From: Cytobacillus firmus | GTDB lineage: Bacteria; Bacillota; Bacilli; Bacillales; Cytobacillaceae | NCBI RefSeq assembly: GCF_023715565.1 | Contig: NZ_JAMBOJ010000001.1 | Location: forward strand, 1-64,000 | Direction of reading: 5' to 3' | DNA length: 64,000 bases | Part shown: positions 54,689 to 64,000 of the stretch, one piece after another | How positions within the stretch are numbered: position 1 is the first letter of the stretch | Layout: every line of letters starts with the position of its first letter | The notes under the pieces: model-generated | Database searches by the model: none | Seen by the model: only the letters and a program-made list of their open reading frames with translations | Told to the model about the DNA's origin: nothing | Position numbers and translations under genes: made by a program

Positions 54689-55555
54689 TTATTTAAATAG
54701 GGCAGCAACTGCACTGCGTTCCTGTTCTGTTAGCGGAACCATCGGGAGACGGACAGATCCGACATCCAGCCCTTTAAGCTGCAGTGCTGTTTTAACAGGC
54801 ACCGGGCTTGGGGCAGCAAAAAGCCCTTCCATGATCGGAAGAATTTTTTGATGGATTTTCGCTGCTTTTTCATTTTCGCCATTCAGGTAAGCTGTGATCA
54901 TTTCTTGCATTTCTTTTCCTATTACATGAGAAGCAACAGACACAATTCCAGTTCCGCCAATTGCCATACATGGGAGAGTAAGCCCGTCATCACCGCTGTA
55001 TAGCATAAAGTCATCATCCGTATTAGCAATAATTTTGGCCATTGCATTCAGATCTCCGCTTGCTTCTTTCACTGCAGCGATGTTAGTGATTTCGGAAAGG
55101 CGGATGATTGTTTCCGGCAGAATATTCACGGAAGATCGTCCCGGAATATTATAAACCATTACCGGGAGGCTCGTGCTTTCCGCAATTGCCTTGAAATGCC
55201 GGTAAAGCCCTTCCTGATTTGGTTTATTGTAATATGGTGCTACGATCATGATCGCATCAACACCAATTTGCTCTGCTTTTTTCGTTAATTCAATCGATTC
55301 ATACGTGTTATTGCTTCCCGTGCCGGCAATTACAGGCACCCGTTTGTCTGCTGCTTTCACTGCATGTTTGAATAATGCCAGCTTTTCCTCTTTTGTCAGT
55401 GTTGGCGACTCCCCTGTTGTCCCGGCAACAACTAAAGAATCTGTACCGTTTTCAATAAGATGATTGATTAGCTGTGTCGTCTTAGGGAAATCAATATGTC
55501 CCTTATTATCGAATGGTGTTACCATAGCTGTTGATACTCGGCCAAATAGAACCAT
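54689..55555 (-). CDS. dapA: 4-hydroxy-tetrahydrodipicolinate synthase
   Basis: Condenses pyruvate with aspartate semialdehyde, the branch point to lysine, cell wall diaminopimelate and spore dipicolinate. It has 288 aa. The TIM barrel shows VVAGTTGESPTL near 43, the Tyr in MVYNIPGRSSVN near 135 and the Schiff-base Lys in IAAVKEASGD (Lys near 163). It is the last gene of asd-dapG-dapA. AAGGAGTG precedes the ATG. Confidence 0.97.
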   Translation of the reverse strand: MVLFGRVSTAMVTPFDNKGHIDFPKTTQLINHLIENGTDSLVVAGTTGESPTLTKEEKLALFKHAVKAADKRVPVIAGTGSNNTYESIELTKKAEQIGVDAIMIVAPYYNKPNQEGLYRHFKAIAESTSLPVMVYNIPGRSSVNILPETIIRLSEITNIAAVKEASGDLNAMAKIIANTDDDFMLYSGDDGLTLPCMAIGGTGIVSVASHVIGKEMQEMITAYLNGENEKAAKIHQKILPIMEGLFAAPSPVPVKTALQLKGLDVGSVRLPMVPLTEQERSAVAALFK

Positions 55556-55683
55556 GTTTACACTCCTTGCAGATGTTTAAAAGATCAGGAAGGAACGGGC
55601 GGATCTGCCGCATAGGATACAAAACCCGTCGTTAACCGCTGAATGGCTTTCTTCCCCTTTTTAAACATGTTATTTTTCAATAT

Positions 55684-56928
55684 TTAAATGTCTGTTCTCT
55701 CGTATTCAGCTAAATCTTCTTCCAGGCGGAAAGCATCGTGCAATGCATTAACAGACTTTATCAAATCTGCCTGCTTTACCAGGACCCAGATTGTTGTGTG
55801 GCTGTCTGCTGACTGCAGAATACGGATTCCCTGCTCGGACAATGCCGTAACGATCCGCGAGGCCACCCCGGGAACACCCTGCATCCCAGCTCCGACAACC
55901 GATACTTTCGCACACTCTCTTTCAACCAGCGGATCATGACCAAGGCCCTTTAAAATACTAATGGCTTTATCGGTCATTTCTTCGGTAACCGTGTAGTTGA
56001 CGCCATTTGGATATATATTGATAAAGTCAACACTGATTCCCTGGTTAGCCATGGCTTTAAAGACTTCAGACTGCAGATCGTATTGGTCTTTCTTAGCAAG
56101 GACCTTTATTTGTGTCACATTGGAAACATGAGCTATTCCAGTTACCGAACGCTCTTTAATATCTGTTCCACGTCTGTTCTTATTCAAAGTTGTGACAAGC
56201 GTGCCGAGACTGTCGGAGTATGTTGAACGGATTCTGATCGGAATTTTGGCCTGCATGGCAATTTCGACTGCCCGGGGATGAATGACCTTGGCACCCTGAT
56301 ACGCCATATTGCAGACCTCTGTGTAAGTGACCACTGATAATGGGCGAGCATTTTCAGCAATACGCGGATCAGCGGTCATAATGCCTTCCACATCAGTAAA
56401 GATATCTATATACTCCGCATTAAGGGCTGCTCCAAGAGCCGCTGCAGAGGTATCACTGCCGCCCCTGCCGATTGTTGTGACATCACTAGTTTTTGATGAT
56501 CCCTGAAATCCTGCAACCACGATGACATCATGATTTTCAAGCTCTTTCAAAAGCCTGTCGCATTTCATATCGATAATTTTTGCGTTAGTATGATCATTAT
56601 TCGTTCTAAACCCTGCCTGAGCTCCAGTCAGAGCGGCTGCAGTGATTCCATGCACATTTAGCATGTTTGAAAAAACAACACTGGAGATGACTTCGCCGCA
56701 GGATAAGAGCAGATCCGTTTCGCGTTTGCTGATTTTGGTATTATTGCCTTCTACCAGCGAAAGCAGTGTATCGGTTGCATATGGATCTCCTTTTCGTCCC
56801 ATTGCAGAAACAACGACAACAACTTTGTATCCATCTGCCAGCGCTTTTTTGATATGCCTAGCAGCATGCTCACGGCTACTCTCGTCACGGACTGATGTGC
56901 CTCCATATTTTTGAACGATGATTTTCAT
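55684..56928 (-). CDS. dapG: Aspartokinase I (DapG type)
   Basis: Phosphorylates aspartate, the first step of the diaminopimelate and dipicolinate pathway. It has 414 aa. KYGGTSVRD near the start is the kinase motif, DVEGIMTADPR near 215 is the substrate region, and two ACT domains lie at the C-terminus (about 265-410). The position between asd and dapA, next to dpaAB, matches B. subtilis dapG, the isozyme inhibited by meso-diaminopimelate and used in sporulation. There is no lysine riboswitch; only 41 bp separate it from asd. Confidence 0.95.
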   Translation of the reverse strand: MKIIVQKYGGTSVRDESSREHAARHIKKALADGYKVVVVVSAMGRKGDPYATDTLLSLVEGNNTKISKRETDLLLSCGEVISSVVFSNMLNVHGITAAALTGAQAGFRTNNDHTNAKIIDMKCDRLLKELENHDVIVVAGFQGSSKTSDVTTIGRGGSDTSAAALGAALNAEYIDIFTDVEGIMTADPRIAENARPLSVVTYTEVCNMAYQGAKVIHPRAVEIAMQAKIPIRIRSTYSDSLGTLVTTLNKNRRGTDIKERSVTGIAHVSNVTQIKVLAKKDQYDLQSEVFKAMANQGISVDFINIYPNGVNYTVTEEMTDKAISILKGLGHDPLVERECAKVSVVGAGMQGVPGVASRIVTALSEQGIRILQSADSHTTIWVLVKQADLIKSVNALHDAFRLEEDLAEYERTDI

Positions 56929-56969
56929 TAAAACACCTCTAACCTCTCAACATGAAGAGAATACGATAA

Positions 56970-58019
56970 CTATTTCACTATTCCCAGATTAATTAAACTT
57001 TCGGCGATCTGCACTGAATTCCATGCTGCCCCTTTAAGAAGGTTATCAGAAACTACCCACATATGAAAGCCTTTATCTTCATCCAGATCTTTGCGAATAC
57101 GGCCGACGAACACATCATTTTTACCGACACAATCAGCTGGCATTGGGTAAATTTGATTTTCCGGATCATCCTGCAGGACAACTCCAGGTGCGTTTTCCAG
57201 AAGGGTCTTTACTTCGTTTGCCTTAACACTGTCTGATTCCACTTCAAAATATAGGGACTCTGAGTGTCCGGTTGCCACTGGAAGACGCACGCATGTAGCA
57301 GCCACTTGAAGCTCCGGCATATGCATGATTTTCTTTGTCTCATTGATCATTTTCATTTCTTCGTACGTGTAGCCATTATCCTGAAATTTATCAATTTGCG
57401 GGATTGCATTGAATGCAATTTGATAATGTCTTTTATCGCCCTTTACAGGAAGAATTGACGGCTCATACTCTTCGTTATTTAAAATGGCTTTTGTCTGCTC
57501 ATTAAGCTCTTGAACTGCAGCTGCTCCAGAACCTGAAACTGCCTGGTAAGTAGAAACAATTACTTTTTTCAAGCCGAATTTCTCTTTTACCGGCTTTAGC
57601 GCAACAACCATTTGGATTGTTGAACAGTTTGGATTGGCGATAATGCCATTATGCTTATGAAGGTCATCTTCGTTTACTTCAGGTACAACAAGAGGCACAT
57701 TTGGATCCATACGGAAAGCACTTGTGTTGTCAATCACAATGGCACCATGTTCGACAGCATGTGGGGCCAGTTCCTGTGAAACGCTTCCTCCTGCGCTGAA
57801 TAGTGCGATGTCCACGCCTTTAAAGCTCTCTGGCTTCGCTTCTTGAACCGTATACTCCTGGCCCTTGAAAGCTACCTTTGATCCGGCGGAACGGGCAGAT
57901 GATAAGAGGGTTAATTGAGTGATCGGAAAATCTCTGTTTTCAAGTGTTTGAATCATTTGCTGGCCAACTGCACCAGTTGCTCCAACTACCGCGACATGAA
58001 ATCCTTTTTTCTGTTCCAA
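56970..58019 (-). CDS. asd: Aspartate-semialdehyde dehydrogenase
   Basis: Reduces aspartyl phosphate to aspartate semialdehyde with NADPH. It has 349 aa. The NADP motif [13 protein letters not shown] is at the start, the active-site Cys is in [12 protein letters not shown] (near 128) and the catalytic His is in the [11 protein letters not shown] segment (near 246). The start is TTG with GGAAGGGG. It begins the asd-dapG-dapA block. A separate 289-bp region with hairpins lies between it and dpaB. Confidence 0.96.
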   Translation of the reverse strand: MEQKKGFHVAVVGATGAVGQQMIQTLENRDFPITQLTLLSSARSAGSKVAFKGQEYTVQEAKPESFKGVDIALFSAGGSVSQELAPHAVEHGAIVIDNTSAFRMDPNVPLVVPEVNEDDLHKHNGIIANPNCSTIQMVVALKPVKEKFGLKKVIVSTYQAVSGSGAAAVQELNEQTKAILNNEEYEPSILPVKGDKRHYQIAFNAIPQIDKFQDNGYTYEEMKMINETKKIMHMPELQVAATCVRLPVATGHSESLYFEVESDSVKANEVKTLLENAPGVVLQDDPENQIYPMPADCVGKNDVFVGRIRKDLDEDKGFHMWVVSDNLLKGAAWNSVQIAESLINLGIVK

Positions 58020-58101
58020 ATTTCTTTTCCCCTTCCAATACCATTATATTTTTCTAGCAAAGTTAGTTTTTAGTGAAAAACAATAGCCCAAAATTCAATA
58101 G

Positions 58102-58131
58102 AACGGCAGCCAAAATCAATTGGCAGCCGTT
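58102..58131. terminator. Possible terminator between dpaB and asd
   Basis: AACGGC (58102-58107) pairs with GCCGTT (58126-58131), with GCCA/TGGC extending it inside after a mismatch. A T-run follows on the plus strand but not on the minus strand, so direction is uncertain. The rest of the 58020-58308 gap contains a weaker CTGCC/GGCAG hairpin (near 58136-58158) and no gene. Confidence 0.35.
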
Positions 58132-58308
58132 TTCCTGCCTGATTATAAAGATGGCAGGCTTCCATTTATATTAACAGCATATTGTTCATACTCCAAGAGG
58201 TTAACATTATTTTAAACAGACCTTAGAGGTTGGTTATCATAATAATCTTTATTTTAACATATTCGTTCACTAAAGGACTAAAATTTTTGCTAGAAAAAAT
58301 AGGGGGGG

Positions 58309-58908
58309 CTAATTATCGTCTTTATATCTTTCAACTAAAACCGGCTGAAGCTGTTTACCTTCCATGGCATGAAGCACTGTATCAGATAATGCTGTCATTC
58401 TTGCCACCATTGAGTTCGGTTTCTTCACAGGATCATCCTGGCCATATGGAATAAAATAAATATTTTTCGTTGCCATTAATCTCATTAAGTTTACTCCATT
58501 TAAACCCAATGCATCATTTGTGGATATTCCCAGCACGACTGGTTTACCGTTTCTTAAAGTTGCCTTTGCCGCCATCAGAACAGGCGAGTCAGTCATCGCA
58601 TTGGCGAATTTGCTCATCGTATTTCCGGTAAGCGGGGCAATCACCATACAATCAAGAGGGATCTTGGGTCCCAGCGGCTCCGCTTTCACAATCGAATCAA
58701 TCACTTTATGTCCAGTCAAGTCTTCAATTCTTTGAACCCAGTCTTCCCCTTTTCCGAATCTGGTCTCAGTGCTCTTTACTGTAAAGGTGACGACCGGAAG
58801 CACTTCAGCCCCGGCAAGAACAAGCCTTTCTATTTCCGGGAACACTGCATCATATGTGCAATGCGATCCAGTTAATCCGAATCCGATTCTTTTTCCTTTC
58901 AAACTCAT
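58309..58908 (-). CDS. dpaB: Dipicolinate synthase subunit B (flavoprotein-like)
   Basis: The 199-aa second subunit of spore dipicolinate synthase, formerly SpoVFB. It has a flavoprotein fold (GFGLTGSHCTYD at 9-20; the FMN-type MVIAPLTGNTMSKFANAMTD near 98-118). With DpaA it oxidises dihydrodipicolinate to dipicolinic acid in the mother cell. It overlaps dpaA by the four bases ATGA. Confidence 0.96.
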   Translation of the reverse strand: MSLKGKRIGFGLTGSHCTYDAVFPEIERLVLAGAEVLPVVTFTVKSTETRFGKGEDWVQRIEDLTGHKVIDSIVKAEPLGPKIPLDCMVIAPLTGNTMSKFANAMTDSPVLMAAKATLRNGKPVVLGISTNDALGLNGVNLMRLMATKNIYFIPYGQDDPVKKPNSMVARMTALSDTVLHAMEGKQLQPVLVERYKDDN

Positions 58909-59807
58909 ATTGTATTCCCCTTTCTCTTTTGCAAATCTTCCTTAATCAATTGAGAAAGAACATTCGCCAGTATTTGCCCGGCTGTTTTAGGAGCAACGAT
59001 TCCTGGCAGGCCAGGAGCGAGCAGTGCTTTTACTCCCCGTTTTTCTGCGTAGCGGAAATCGGTTCCTCCAGGCTTTGAAGCCAGGTCAATGATAAGCGTA
59101 TGTGTCGGCATCTTCGATATAACGGACGCTGTTACAACTAAATGGGGAGCTGTGTTTATGCAAATATCAACATCTTTTACAGCATCCTCAATTTCCTTCA
59201 GGTTAAATGGAGTTAAGCCCATTTCCGTTATCCGGGCGATGTGCTCACTTTTTCTCGCCCCCACCTTTACTTTTGCACCAAGTGCATGAAAGGTTCTTGC
59301 AACACTCATTCCAACTCTGCCAAGGCCAATAACGACAATGTTAGAACCATGAATAGTGAAATCTGTATGCTGGATTGCCATCATAATGGTTCCTTCAACT
59401 GTTGGAATGGAATTATAAATAGCTACATCATCACGTTCAAATAATTGAACAAGACGGCGGTCCGCCGATTTGGTTACTCCGGTTAAATATGAATTGGTTA
59501 TGCCCGAATAAACTGTACAGTGGGCCGGAGTCTGGGAGAGGATTTCCTCTTCAAAAGTTACTTTTTCATTGGAGAAAATCGTTTCAATCTGCCCCTCCAG
59601 ACCCGTTCCGGGAACAGGCAGGATAATTGCGTCTATATTGGTAAAGTCCACTTCATCTATTTTTTCTTTTACCGCGCCTGAGAACGCGTGATCAAGTTGC
59701 TCAAAACCAATTAATGCCAGCTTTGCATCAAGCTCGGTCAGTTTACGGATGATTTCAAGCTGCCTTGCATCACCACCGATGACTGCAATTTGGGTTCCTG
59801 TCAGCAT
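58905..59807 (-). CDS. dpaA: Dipicolinate synthase subunit A
   Basis: The 300-aa NAD(P)-type subunit of dipicolinate synthase, formerly SpoVFA. TQIAVIGGDARQLEII at the start and VIGLGRVGMSVARTF near 155 are two nucleotide-binding sites. The frame is open 63 codons further upstream, but the ATG at 59807 has AAGGTGAG and gives the family length. A sigma-K-like promoter lies about 235 nt upstream. Confidence 0.96.
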   Translation of the reverse strand: MLTGTQIAVIGGDARQLEIIRKLTELDAKLALIGFEQLDHAFSGAVKEKIDEVDFTNIDAIILPVPGTGLEGQIETIFSNEKVTFEEEILSQTPAHCTVYSGITNSYLTGVTKSADRRLVQLFERDDVAIYNSIPTVEGTIMMAIQHTDFTIHGSNIVVIGLGRVGMSVARTFHALGAKVKVGARKSEHIARITEMGLTPFNLKEIEDAVKDVDICINTAPHLVVTASVISKMPTHTLIIDLASKPGGTDFRYAEKRGVKALLAPGLPGIVAPKTAGQILANVLSQLIKEDLQKRKGNTI

Positions 59808-60040
59808 GCAACACTCACCTTCTTTTTTCTTTCTTTTTAAGAAAGCATTTATTTTTGAAGCCAACAACTTCATGACTCCTGGTAAAAAGTATCCTCGCAC
59901 CGGCAACGCCGCTTTACTAAGCAGTTGCAAAAGCCAGCAATTGCAAACAGTTTTATCTTTAAAAGAAATGGCGTTAGAATTGGGCCGGCAAATCAATTAA
60001 TAACCATAAGGGAATTGTTGTAATGAACTACTTCAACATC

Positions 60041-60069
60041 TTATGTATGAACGGGGTAATAGGTGAGTT
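60041..60069 (-). promoter_or_regulatory. Possible sigma-K promoter of dpaAB
   Basis: On the minus strand AAC (60067-60069), a 17-nt spacer and CATACATAA (60041-60049), against sigma-K consensus AC, about 16-17 nt and CATANNNTA; one -10 base differs. dpaAB is a sigma-K operon in B. subtilis. The rest of the 418-bp gap holds no gene. Confidence 0.4.
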
Positions 60070-60197
60070 TTCCACTTAAAAGAAACTGTGGCAAAGTTGG
60101 AAGGGATTTATTAAGGGATTGAGGAGATAATATGAAACTCCAATCAGTGGGGGTCATACTGCCCGTTTGACTGCGATAAACATCCTGGTAAAACAAA

Positions 60198-60216
60198 AAG
60201 GACCTAACCGGCCCTT
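60198..60216 (-). terminator. ymxH terminator
   Basis: AAGGACC (60198-60204) pairs with GGCCCTT (60210-60216) with one G-U around a 5-nt loop. The minus strand continues with TTTGTTTTAC. Confidence 0.6.
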
Positions 60217-60225
60217 CCTTCAAAA

Positions 60226-60480
60226 CTATTCCTGCTGATCTTCAGATTCCGGGATATCAATAATGATCATGTCATTTCCTATTTTCCGGATATGCTGCCA
60301 TGAGACCCGGATTTCATCCCCCTGGCGCATGAAGCCGAACCACTTTAATGAAGGGATGAGCAATGCCTGAATCTGCCCGCTTTTTTCATTTATTTCAAGG
60401 TCTGTCTGCCCAAGTACTCCCAGCCGTTCTGCACGCTTCACATCCACAATTTCCTTTCCGCTCAGCTCACTTAATCTCAT
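60226..60480 (-). CDS. ymxH: YlmC/YmxH family PRC-barrel protein
   Basis: An 84-aa PRC-barrel-like protein (RLSELSGKEIVDVKRAERLG then the second sheet IRKIGNDMIIIDIPE). Its function is unknown; homologues are upregulated in sporulating Bacillus. Two ATGs lie in tandem after AAGGAGG; the second (60480) has the better spacing. It is between ymxG and dpaA, as in B. subtilis. Confidence 0.9.
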   Translation of the reverse strand: MRLSELSGKEIVDVKRAERLGVLGQTDLEINEKSGQIQALLIPSLKWFGFMRQGDEIRVSWQHIRKIGNDMIIIDIPESEDQQE

Positions 60481-60553
60481 CATCTGCCCTCCTTTTCTCT
60501 TCTCTATATTCTTATCGTTCATCCTGAAGTTTTAGAAGTCCAGGCCAAAAAGA

Positions 60554-60580
60554 AAACAGCCTGCATAATACAGGCTGTTT
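60554..60580 (-). terminator. ymxG terminator
   Basis: A 10-bp perfect stem (60554-60563 with 60571-60580), loop CATAATA. The minus strand continues with TCTTTTTGG. Confidence 0.85.
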
Positions 60581-60606
60581 CTCCAATTTAGCAATTGAAC
60601 TAAATT

Positions 60607-61842
60607 TTAAAGGTTTTTCGGAAGTTCTCCTTCCGGACTTATTAAAGCCACTGAATAATGATCTGTGAAAATGGAATTCGCCATATTATTCACACCCTGC
60701 ATGGAAACTGCGTCGATTTCATCCACGATTTCATCCATAGACCGATGACGGCCCAGAAGCAGTTCATTTTTGCCATTGCGGCTCATCCTGCTGTTTGTGC
60801 TTTCAAGGCTTAGCATTAAGCTTCCTTTGAGCTGCTCTTTACTGTTATTAAGCTCTTTATCTGTGATGCCTTCTTTTTTAAGAGTGGCAAGGGTATCCTG
60901 AATCGTATCAAAAAGAACATCCAGCTGTTTTGCTCCAGTTCCGCCGTAAAGCGTCACTATTCCGCTATCCTGGAAGGCAGAATGATAAGAGAAAACTGAA
61001 TAGGCCAATCCTTTTTGCTCCCTGACATCCTGGAATAAGCGGCTGCTCATGCTTCCACCCAAAATATTATTTAAAACAATCAGATTGTATATTTCCTCAT
61101 GCCCTACCTGCAGGCCTTTATAGCCTAAGCAAAGATGAGCCTGCTCGGTATCTTTTTTACGGGCAAGATGGTTTGAATGAAACTCAGGCTTCTGCTCAGT
61201 ACGTTCTCTCTTACCGCCTTCGTAGGCTCCAAAGTACTTTTCAACTTCTTTGATGAAGGACTCCTCAATATTTCCGGCAATGGAAATTACAACATTTTCA
61301 GGCGTGTACGTTTCATGCATATACTGTTTTAATGTTTCTCCATTAAACGCAGCCAGCGTTCCTTCCGTGCCAAGAATCGGATAGCCAAGTGAATGGTTCT
61401 CGTAGATTGCTTTGCTTAAAAGATCATGAACAATATCGTCAGGCGTGTCTTCATACATTTTGATTTCTTCGTACACAACATTTTTTTCTTTGTTCAATTC
61501 CTCATCCACAAACGTGGAGTTAAAAAACATATCAGAAAGCACTTCAAGAGCAAAATCAGAATGGGTATCCAGTACTTTTGCGTAATAACATGTATATTCT
61601 TTTGAAGTAAAGGCGTTCACCTGCCCGCCAATGCTGTCAAAGCTTTCTGCAATTTCCCGGGCTGATCTTGTTTTCGTTCCTTTAAAGAACATATGCTCAA
61701 GGAAATGTGAAATCCCATTATTTTCTGGTATCTCATTTCTTGAACCTGTTCCGATCCATACTCCTATCGCTACAGAACGGACAGTTGGAATGTTTTCTAG
61801 TACGACTCTAACCCCGTTTTGGCATGTATATTTCTTGATCAA
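60607..61842 (-). CDS. ymxG: M16 zinc peptidase YmxG (MlpA)
   Basis: A 411-aa insulinase-family peptidase. The zinc motif HFLEH is at 46-50 with the distal Glu in the VYEEIKMYED segment. The C-terminal domain has the substrate segment MSSRLFQDVREQKGLAYSV. Unlike YmfH, both the catalytic and the substrate parts are in one chain. The start is TTG at 61842 with AGGAGG 7 nt upstream; the frame is open to 61869. It is upstream of ymxH. Confidence 0.92.
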   Translation of the reverse strand: MIKKYTCQNGVRVVLENIPTVRSVAIGVWIGTGSRNEIPENNGISHFLEHMFFKGTKTRSAREIAESFDSIGGQVNAFTSKEYTCYYAKVLDTHSDFALEVLSDMFFNSTFVDEELNKEKNVVYEEIKMYEDTPDDIVHDLLSKAIYENHSLGYPILGTEGTLAAFNGETLKQYMHETYTPENVVISIAGNIEESFIKEVEKYFGAYEGGKRERTEQKPEFHSNHLARKKDTEQAHLCLGYKGLQVGHEEIYNLIVLNNILGGSMSSRLFQDVREQKGLAYSVFSYHSAFQDSGIVTLYGGTGAKQLDVLFDTIQDTLATLKKEGITDKELNNSKEQLKGSLMLSLESTNSRMSRNGKNELLLGRHRSMDEIVDEIDAVSMQGVNNMANSIFTDHYSVALISPEGELPKNL

Positions 61843-61884
61843 GTAAATTCCTCCTGTTCTGAAACGCAAAGACCTATGCTTACA

Positions 61885-62901
61885 CTAGTTTATATTATTA
61901 TTGGTATTTTTACCAAAATCCTGATTATTATTTTCTCTATATAGGATTCTCTTCTCGCTTAACAGCTCGGATACTGTTCCAATCTCCAGGTTCTTCTGCT
62001 TAAGCCCTGTTATAAGTTTATCAAGTGATTTTTCGGTGGAATCTGTTGGATGCATCAGGATCAGTGCTCCATTGTTGACCTTTGATAACACTCTGTTTAT
62101 CAGTACATCCGGGGAGGGCTTCCTCCAATCCACTGTATCAACAGTCCACATGACAGTGCCAAGGTTTTTCTCGGCAGCGATCTTCACTGTTTCATCTCTA
62201 TAGCTGCCGCTTGGAGGAGCAAACCATGTAATAGGCTTACTCAGCTTTTCATCCATTGTGGCTTCAATCACATCATTTGTTTTTTGTATTTCTTCCCTTG
62301 TCCTTGCGGAAGAGATTACTTTCATATCGGGATGAGTGTACGAATGGTTGCCTACTTCATGGCCTGCATCCATAATCATTCTGGCAAGTTCAGGATTATT
62401 CTTTACCCATCTTCCTTCAAGAAAAAAACTTGCTGACACATTGTGTTCCTTTAAAGTAGCCAGCATACCGGATAAATATTCGTTACCCCATGCTACATTA
62501 ATGATGAAGCTGACCATCGGTTTATCAGGATGGCCTTTATATACTGGTGACGGAGGCAGGTCCTTTAACTTCAACTTTGGTTCAATTTGTTTAAATACAA
62601 GCTTATCTTCATTGAACTTTTTGGATGACTTCATCTTCCTATACGACGCCTCAACATCTACTTCAATTCCGTTAAGGCCGGGAATGGCTTTCCATACGGG
62701 GTCTATTTTTGCATCCTGTGGGGGAATGCGGAATTCTTCTTTTTTTGCTGTAATCTCTTCATATAGGGAATCTTTTGGCTTGGAAACAGTTATGGCATCT
62801 GTTTCTTGTTTAAGGCCTGATACATACTCATCAGTGAAAGGATTATTGATAAAAACAAGTGCCATTACAAACATGATGATAATATGGATAAACTTTCTCA
62901 T
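61885..62901 (-). CDS. ylxY: Polysaccharide deacetylase-like protein YlxY
   Basis: A 338-aa protein with an N-terminal signal or anchor (about 4-20; IHIIIMFVMALVFI) and a NodB/polysaccharide deacetylase domain (about 125-310). The usual first metal Asp position is altered: SFIINVAWGNEY replaces the common TFDDG-type stretch. The HSYTHPD metal motif is intact near 205, and WFAPPSG is near 245. Homologues act in sporulation-related wall modification, but activity here is unsure. It is between pnp and ymxG. Confidence 0.9.
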   Translation of the reverse strand: MRKFIHIIIMFVMALVFINNPFTDEYVSGLKQETDAITVSKPKDSLYEEITAKKEEFRIPPQDAKIDPVWKAIPGLNGIEVDVEASYRKMKSSKKFNEDKLVFKQIEPKLKLKDLPPSPVYKGHPDKPMVSFIINVAWGNEYLSGMLATLKEHNVSASFFLEGRWVKNNPELARMIMDAGHEVGNHSYTHPDMKVISSARTREEIQKTNDVIEATMDEKLSKPITWFAPPSGSYRDETVKIAAEKNLGTVMWTVDTVDWRKPSPDVLINRVLSKVNNGALILMHPTDSTEKSLDKLITGLKQKNLEIGTVSELLSEKRILYRENNNQDFGKNTNNNIN

Positions 62902-63012
62902 TCTTCATGCCTCCTTCAATTCATAGTATGATTTGAAGGGACAAGGTAGAACGGAACCCAGTAACAAAGGTATGCAGTATAAGGCAAGAGCCCATGGAAA
63001 TTTGCATATGTA

Positions 63013-63038
63013 AAAAGCCAGGGTTTCCCCTGGCTTTT
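63013..63038 (-). terminator. pnp terminator
   Basis: An 11-bp stem, AAAAGCCAGGG (63013-63023) with CCCTGGCTTTT (63028-63038), loop TTTC. The minus strand continues with TACATATG; the T-run is in the stem end. Confidence 0.8.
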
Positions 63039-63085
63039 AGGAAAATCGCCACGCAAAATGCTTCTCTTTTAAATAGAGGTTAGTA

Positions 63086-64000
63086 TTATTGCTGTGCTTT
63101 TTCCTTTTGCTCACGCTGTTCACGCAATACGGCTTTGCGGGAAAGATTTACGCGGCCTTGTTTATCGATCTCAGTAACTTTTACTAGAAGTTCGTCACCA
63201 ATGGAAAGCACATCTTCCACTTTCCCAACACGCTCTTCAGCAAGTTCTGAAATGTGAACTAACCCATCTTTACCAGAGAAGATTTCAACAAATGCACCGA
63301 ATTTTTCAATTCGTTTTACCTTACCCAGATACATTTGTCCAACTTCAACTTCACGTACGATATCTTCAATAATCTTCTTCGCTTTTTGATTCATTTCTTC
63401 ATTTACAGATGAAATGAATACTGTTCCATCTTGTTCAATATCAATCTTAACGCCTGTTTCTTCGATGATCTTATTGATCTGCTTTCCGCTCGGCCCAATA
63501 ACATCACGGATTTTGTCAGAGTTGATTGACATCATCAGAATCTTAGGAGCATATTCAGACAGCTCTTTTCTTGGCTGTTCAATAGTGCTCAGCATGGAAT
63601 CCAGAATCTGCATGCGGCCTTTCTTCGCCTGCTGCAGTGCTTCTTCCAGAATCTCACGGGACAGACCTTCAATCTTAATATCCATTTGCAGAGCAGTAAC
63701 TCCCTTAGCGGTACCCGCCACTTTGAAGTCCATATCTCCAAGGTGATCTTCCATACCTTGAATGTCTGTCAGGATTGAATAATGCTCGCCTGATTTAATT
63801 AGGCCCATTGCTATACCCGCAACCGGAGCTTTAATAGGCACACCTGCATCCATCATAGCCAGAGTACTTGCACAAATACTTGCCTGTGATGTTGAACCAT
63901 TTGATTCCAGCACCTCTGATACAAGACGAATCGTATAAGGGAAATCCTTTTCAGAAGGAATTATCGGCTCAAGAGCACGTTCCCCAAGAGCACCATGCCC
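63086..64000 (-). CDS. pnp: Polynucleotide phosphorylase, C-terminal part
   Basis: The last 304 codons of PNPase; the frame is open to the window edge, where it reads [20 protein letters not shown], so the gene continues outside. The second RNase PH-like domain includes [17 protein letters not shown]. The KH domain ([17 protein letters not shown]) and the S1 domain ([20 protein letters not shown]) follow, ending with a Lys/Glu tail. It degrades RNA 3' to 5'. It joins RNase Y, J2 and RicA in this window. Confidence 0.97.
   Translation of the reverse strand, partial: GHGALGERALEPIIPSEKDFPYTIRLVSEVLESNGSTSQASICASTLAMMDAGVPIKAPVAGIAMGLIKSGEHYSILTDIQGMEDHLGDMDFKVAGTAKGVTALQMDIKIEGLSREILEEALQQAKKGRMQILDSMLSTIEQPRKELSEYAPKILMMSINSDKIRDVIGPSGKQINKIIEETGVKIDIEQDGTVFISSVNEEMNQKAKKIIEDIVREVEVGQMYLGKVKRIEKFGAFVEIFSGKDGLVHISELAEERVGKVEDVLSIGDELLVKVTEIDKQGRVNLSRKAVLREQREQKEKAQQ

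Noticed and set aside
56929-56969. Lysine riboswitch before the aspartokinase
   Set aside because: Only 41 bp separate asd and dapG, too short; the isozyme is the DapG type, not LysC.
58132-58308. Possible promoter and regulatory RNA between dpaB and asd
   Set aside because: Small inverted repeats and AT-rich stretches are present, but no clear -35/-10 pair or known riboswitch pattern could be supported.
59808-59996. N-terminal extension of dpaA by 63 codons
   Set aside because: The ATG at 59807 has a proper ribosome binding site and matches the family length; the extension has no such site.

Overview
The window is a 64-kb stretch of a Bacillaceae chromosome: low GC, endospore-forming, firmicute-type AGGAGG ribosome binding sites, and many genes starting with TTG or GTG. 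Gene content and order follow the tkt-lexA-glnA-hfq-mutSL-recA-spoIIIE-dapA-pnp arc of Bacillus subtilis, read here mostly on the minus strand. The repeats and the absence of the pks and prophage insertions suggest a Cytobacillus or Mesobacillus-like species. That placement is an inference, because no rRNA gene is present.

Layout. 0-5 kb: tkt, ynzC and the SOS cluster yneB-yneA diverging from lexA through a shared promoter with LexA boxes, then a small DUF4257-type membrane protein. 5-10 kb: glnA-glnR under a GlnR-controlled sigma-A promoter, then ynbB and hflX. 10-15 kb: a TRIC-type channel, a glutaredoxin, spoVK, hfq-miaA and the actin homologue mreBH. 15-26 kb: an unrecognised ORF, mutL-mutS, a double-VOC protein, the spore-coat organiser cotE, three unrecognised small genes, ricA and miaB. 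26-35 kb: korB-korA (2-oxoacid:ferredoxin oxidoreductase), a dipeptidase, spoVS, ymdB, rny and recA. 35-43 kb: cinA, pgsA, rodZ (ymfM), ymfK, ymfJ, ymfI, ymfH and ymfF. 43-49 kb: a nucleoside ABC importer (nupQPO and a BmpA lipoprotein) with the GntR regulator ymfC. 49-64 kb: spoIIIE, ylzJ, tepA, rnjB, dapA-dapG-asd, the dipicolinate synthase pair dpaB-dpaA, ymxH, ymxG, ylxY and the 3' part of pnp.

How the genes connect. Several sets are functionally linked. The asd-dapG-dapA block makes dihydrodipicolinate, which dpaAB converts to spore dipicolinate. lexA, yneA and recA carry SOS boxes. rny, rnjB, ricA, hfq and pnp act in RNA metabolism. spoVK, spoVS, cotE, spoIIIE and dpaAB act in sporulation. 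Most transcription units end in clear intrinsic terminators, and three of these overlap the stop codon of the upstream gene.

Most of the window is conserved core. The parts that known genes do not explain are: the three-gene cluster between cotE and ricA; a candidate CcpA-controlled small RNA between ymfC and spoIIIE; two families of intergenic repeats, one placed right after the stop codons of tkt and hfq and one between recA and rny; a structured non-coding segment between spoVK and hfq; and a remnant-like coding region between mreBH and mutL.
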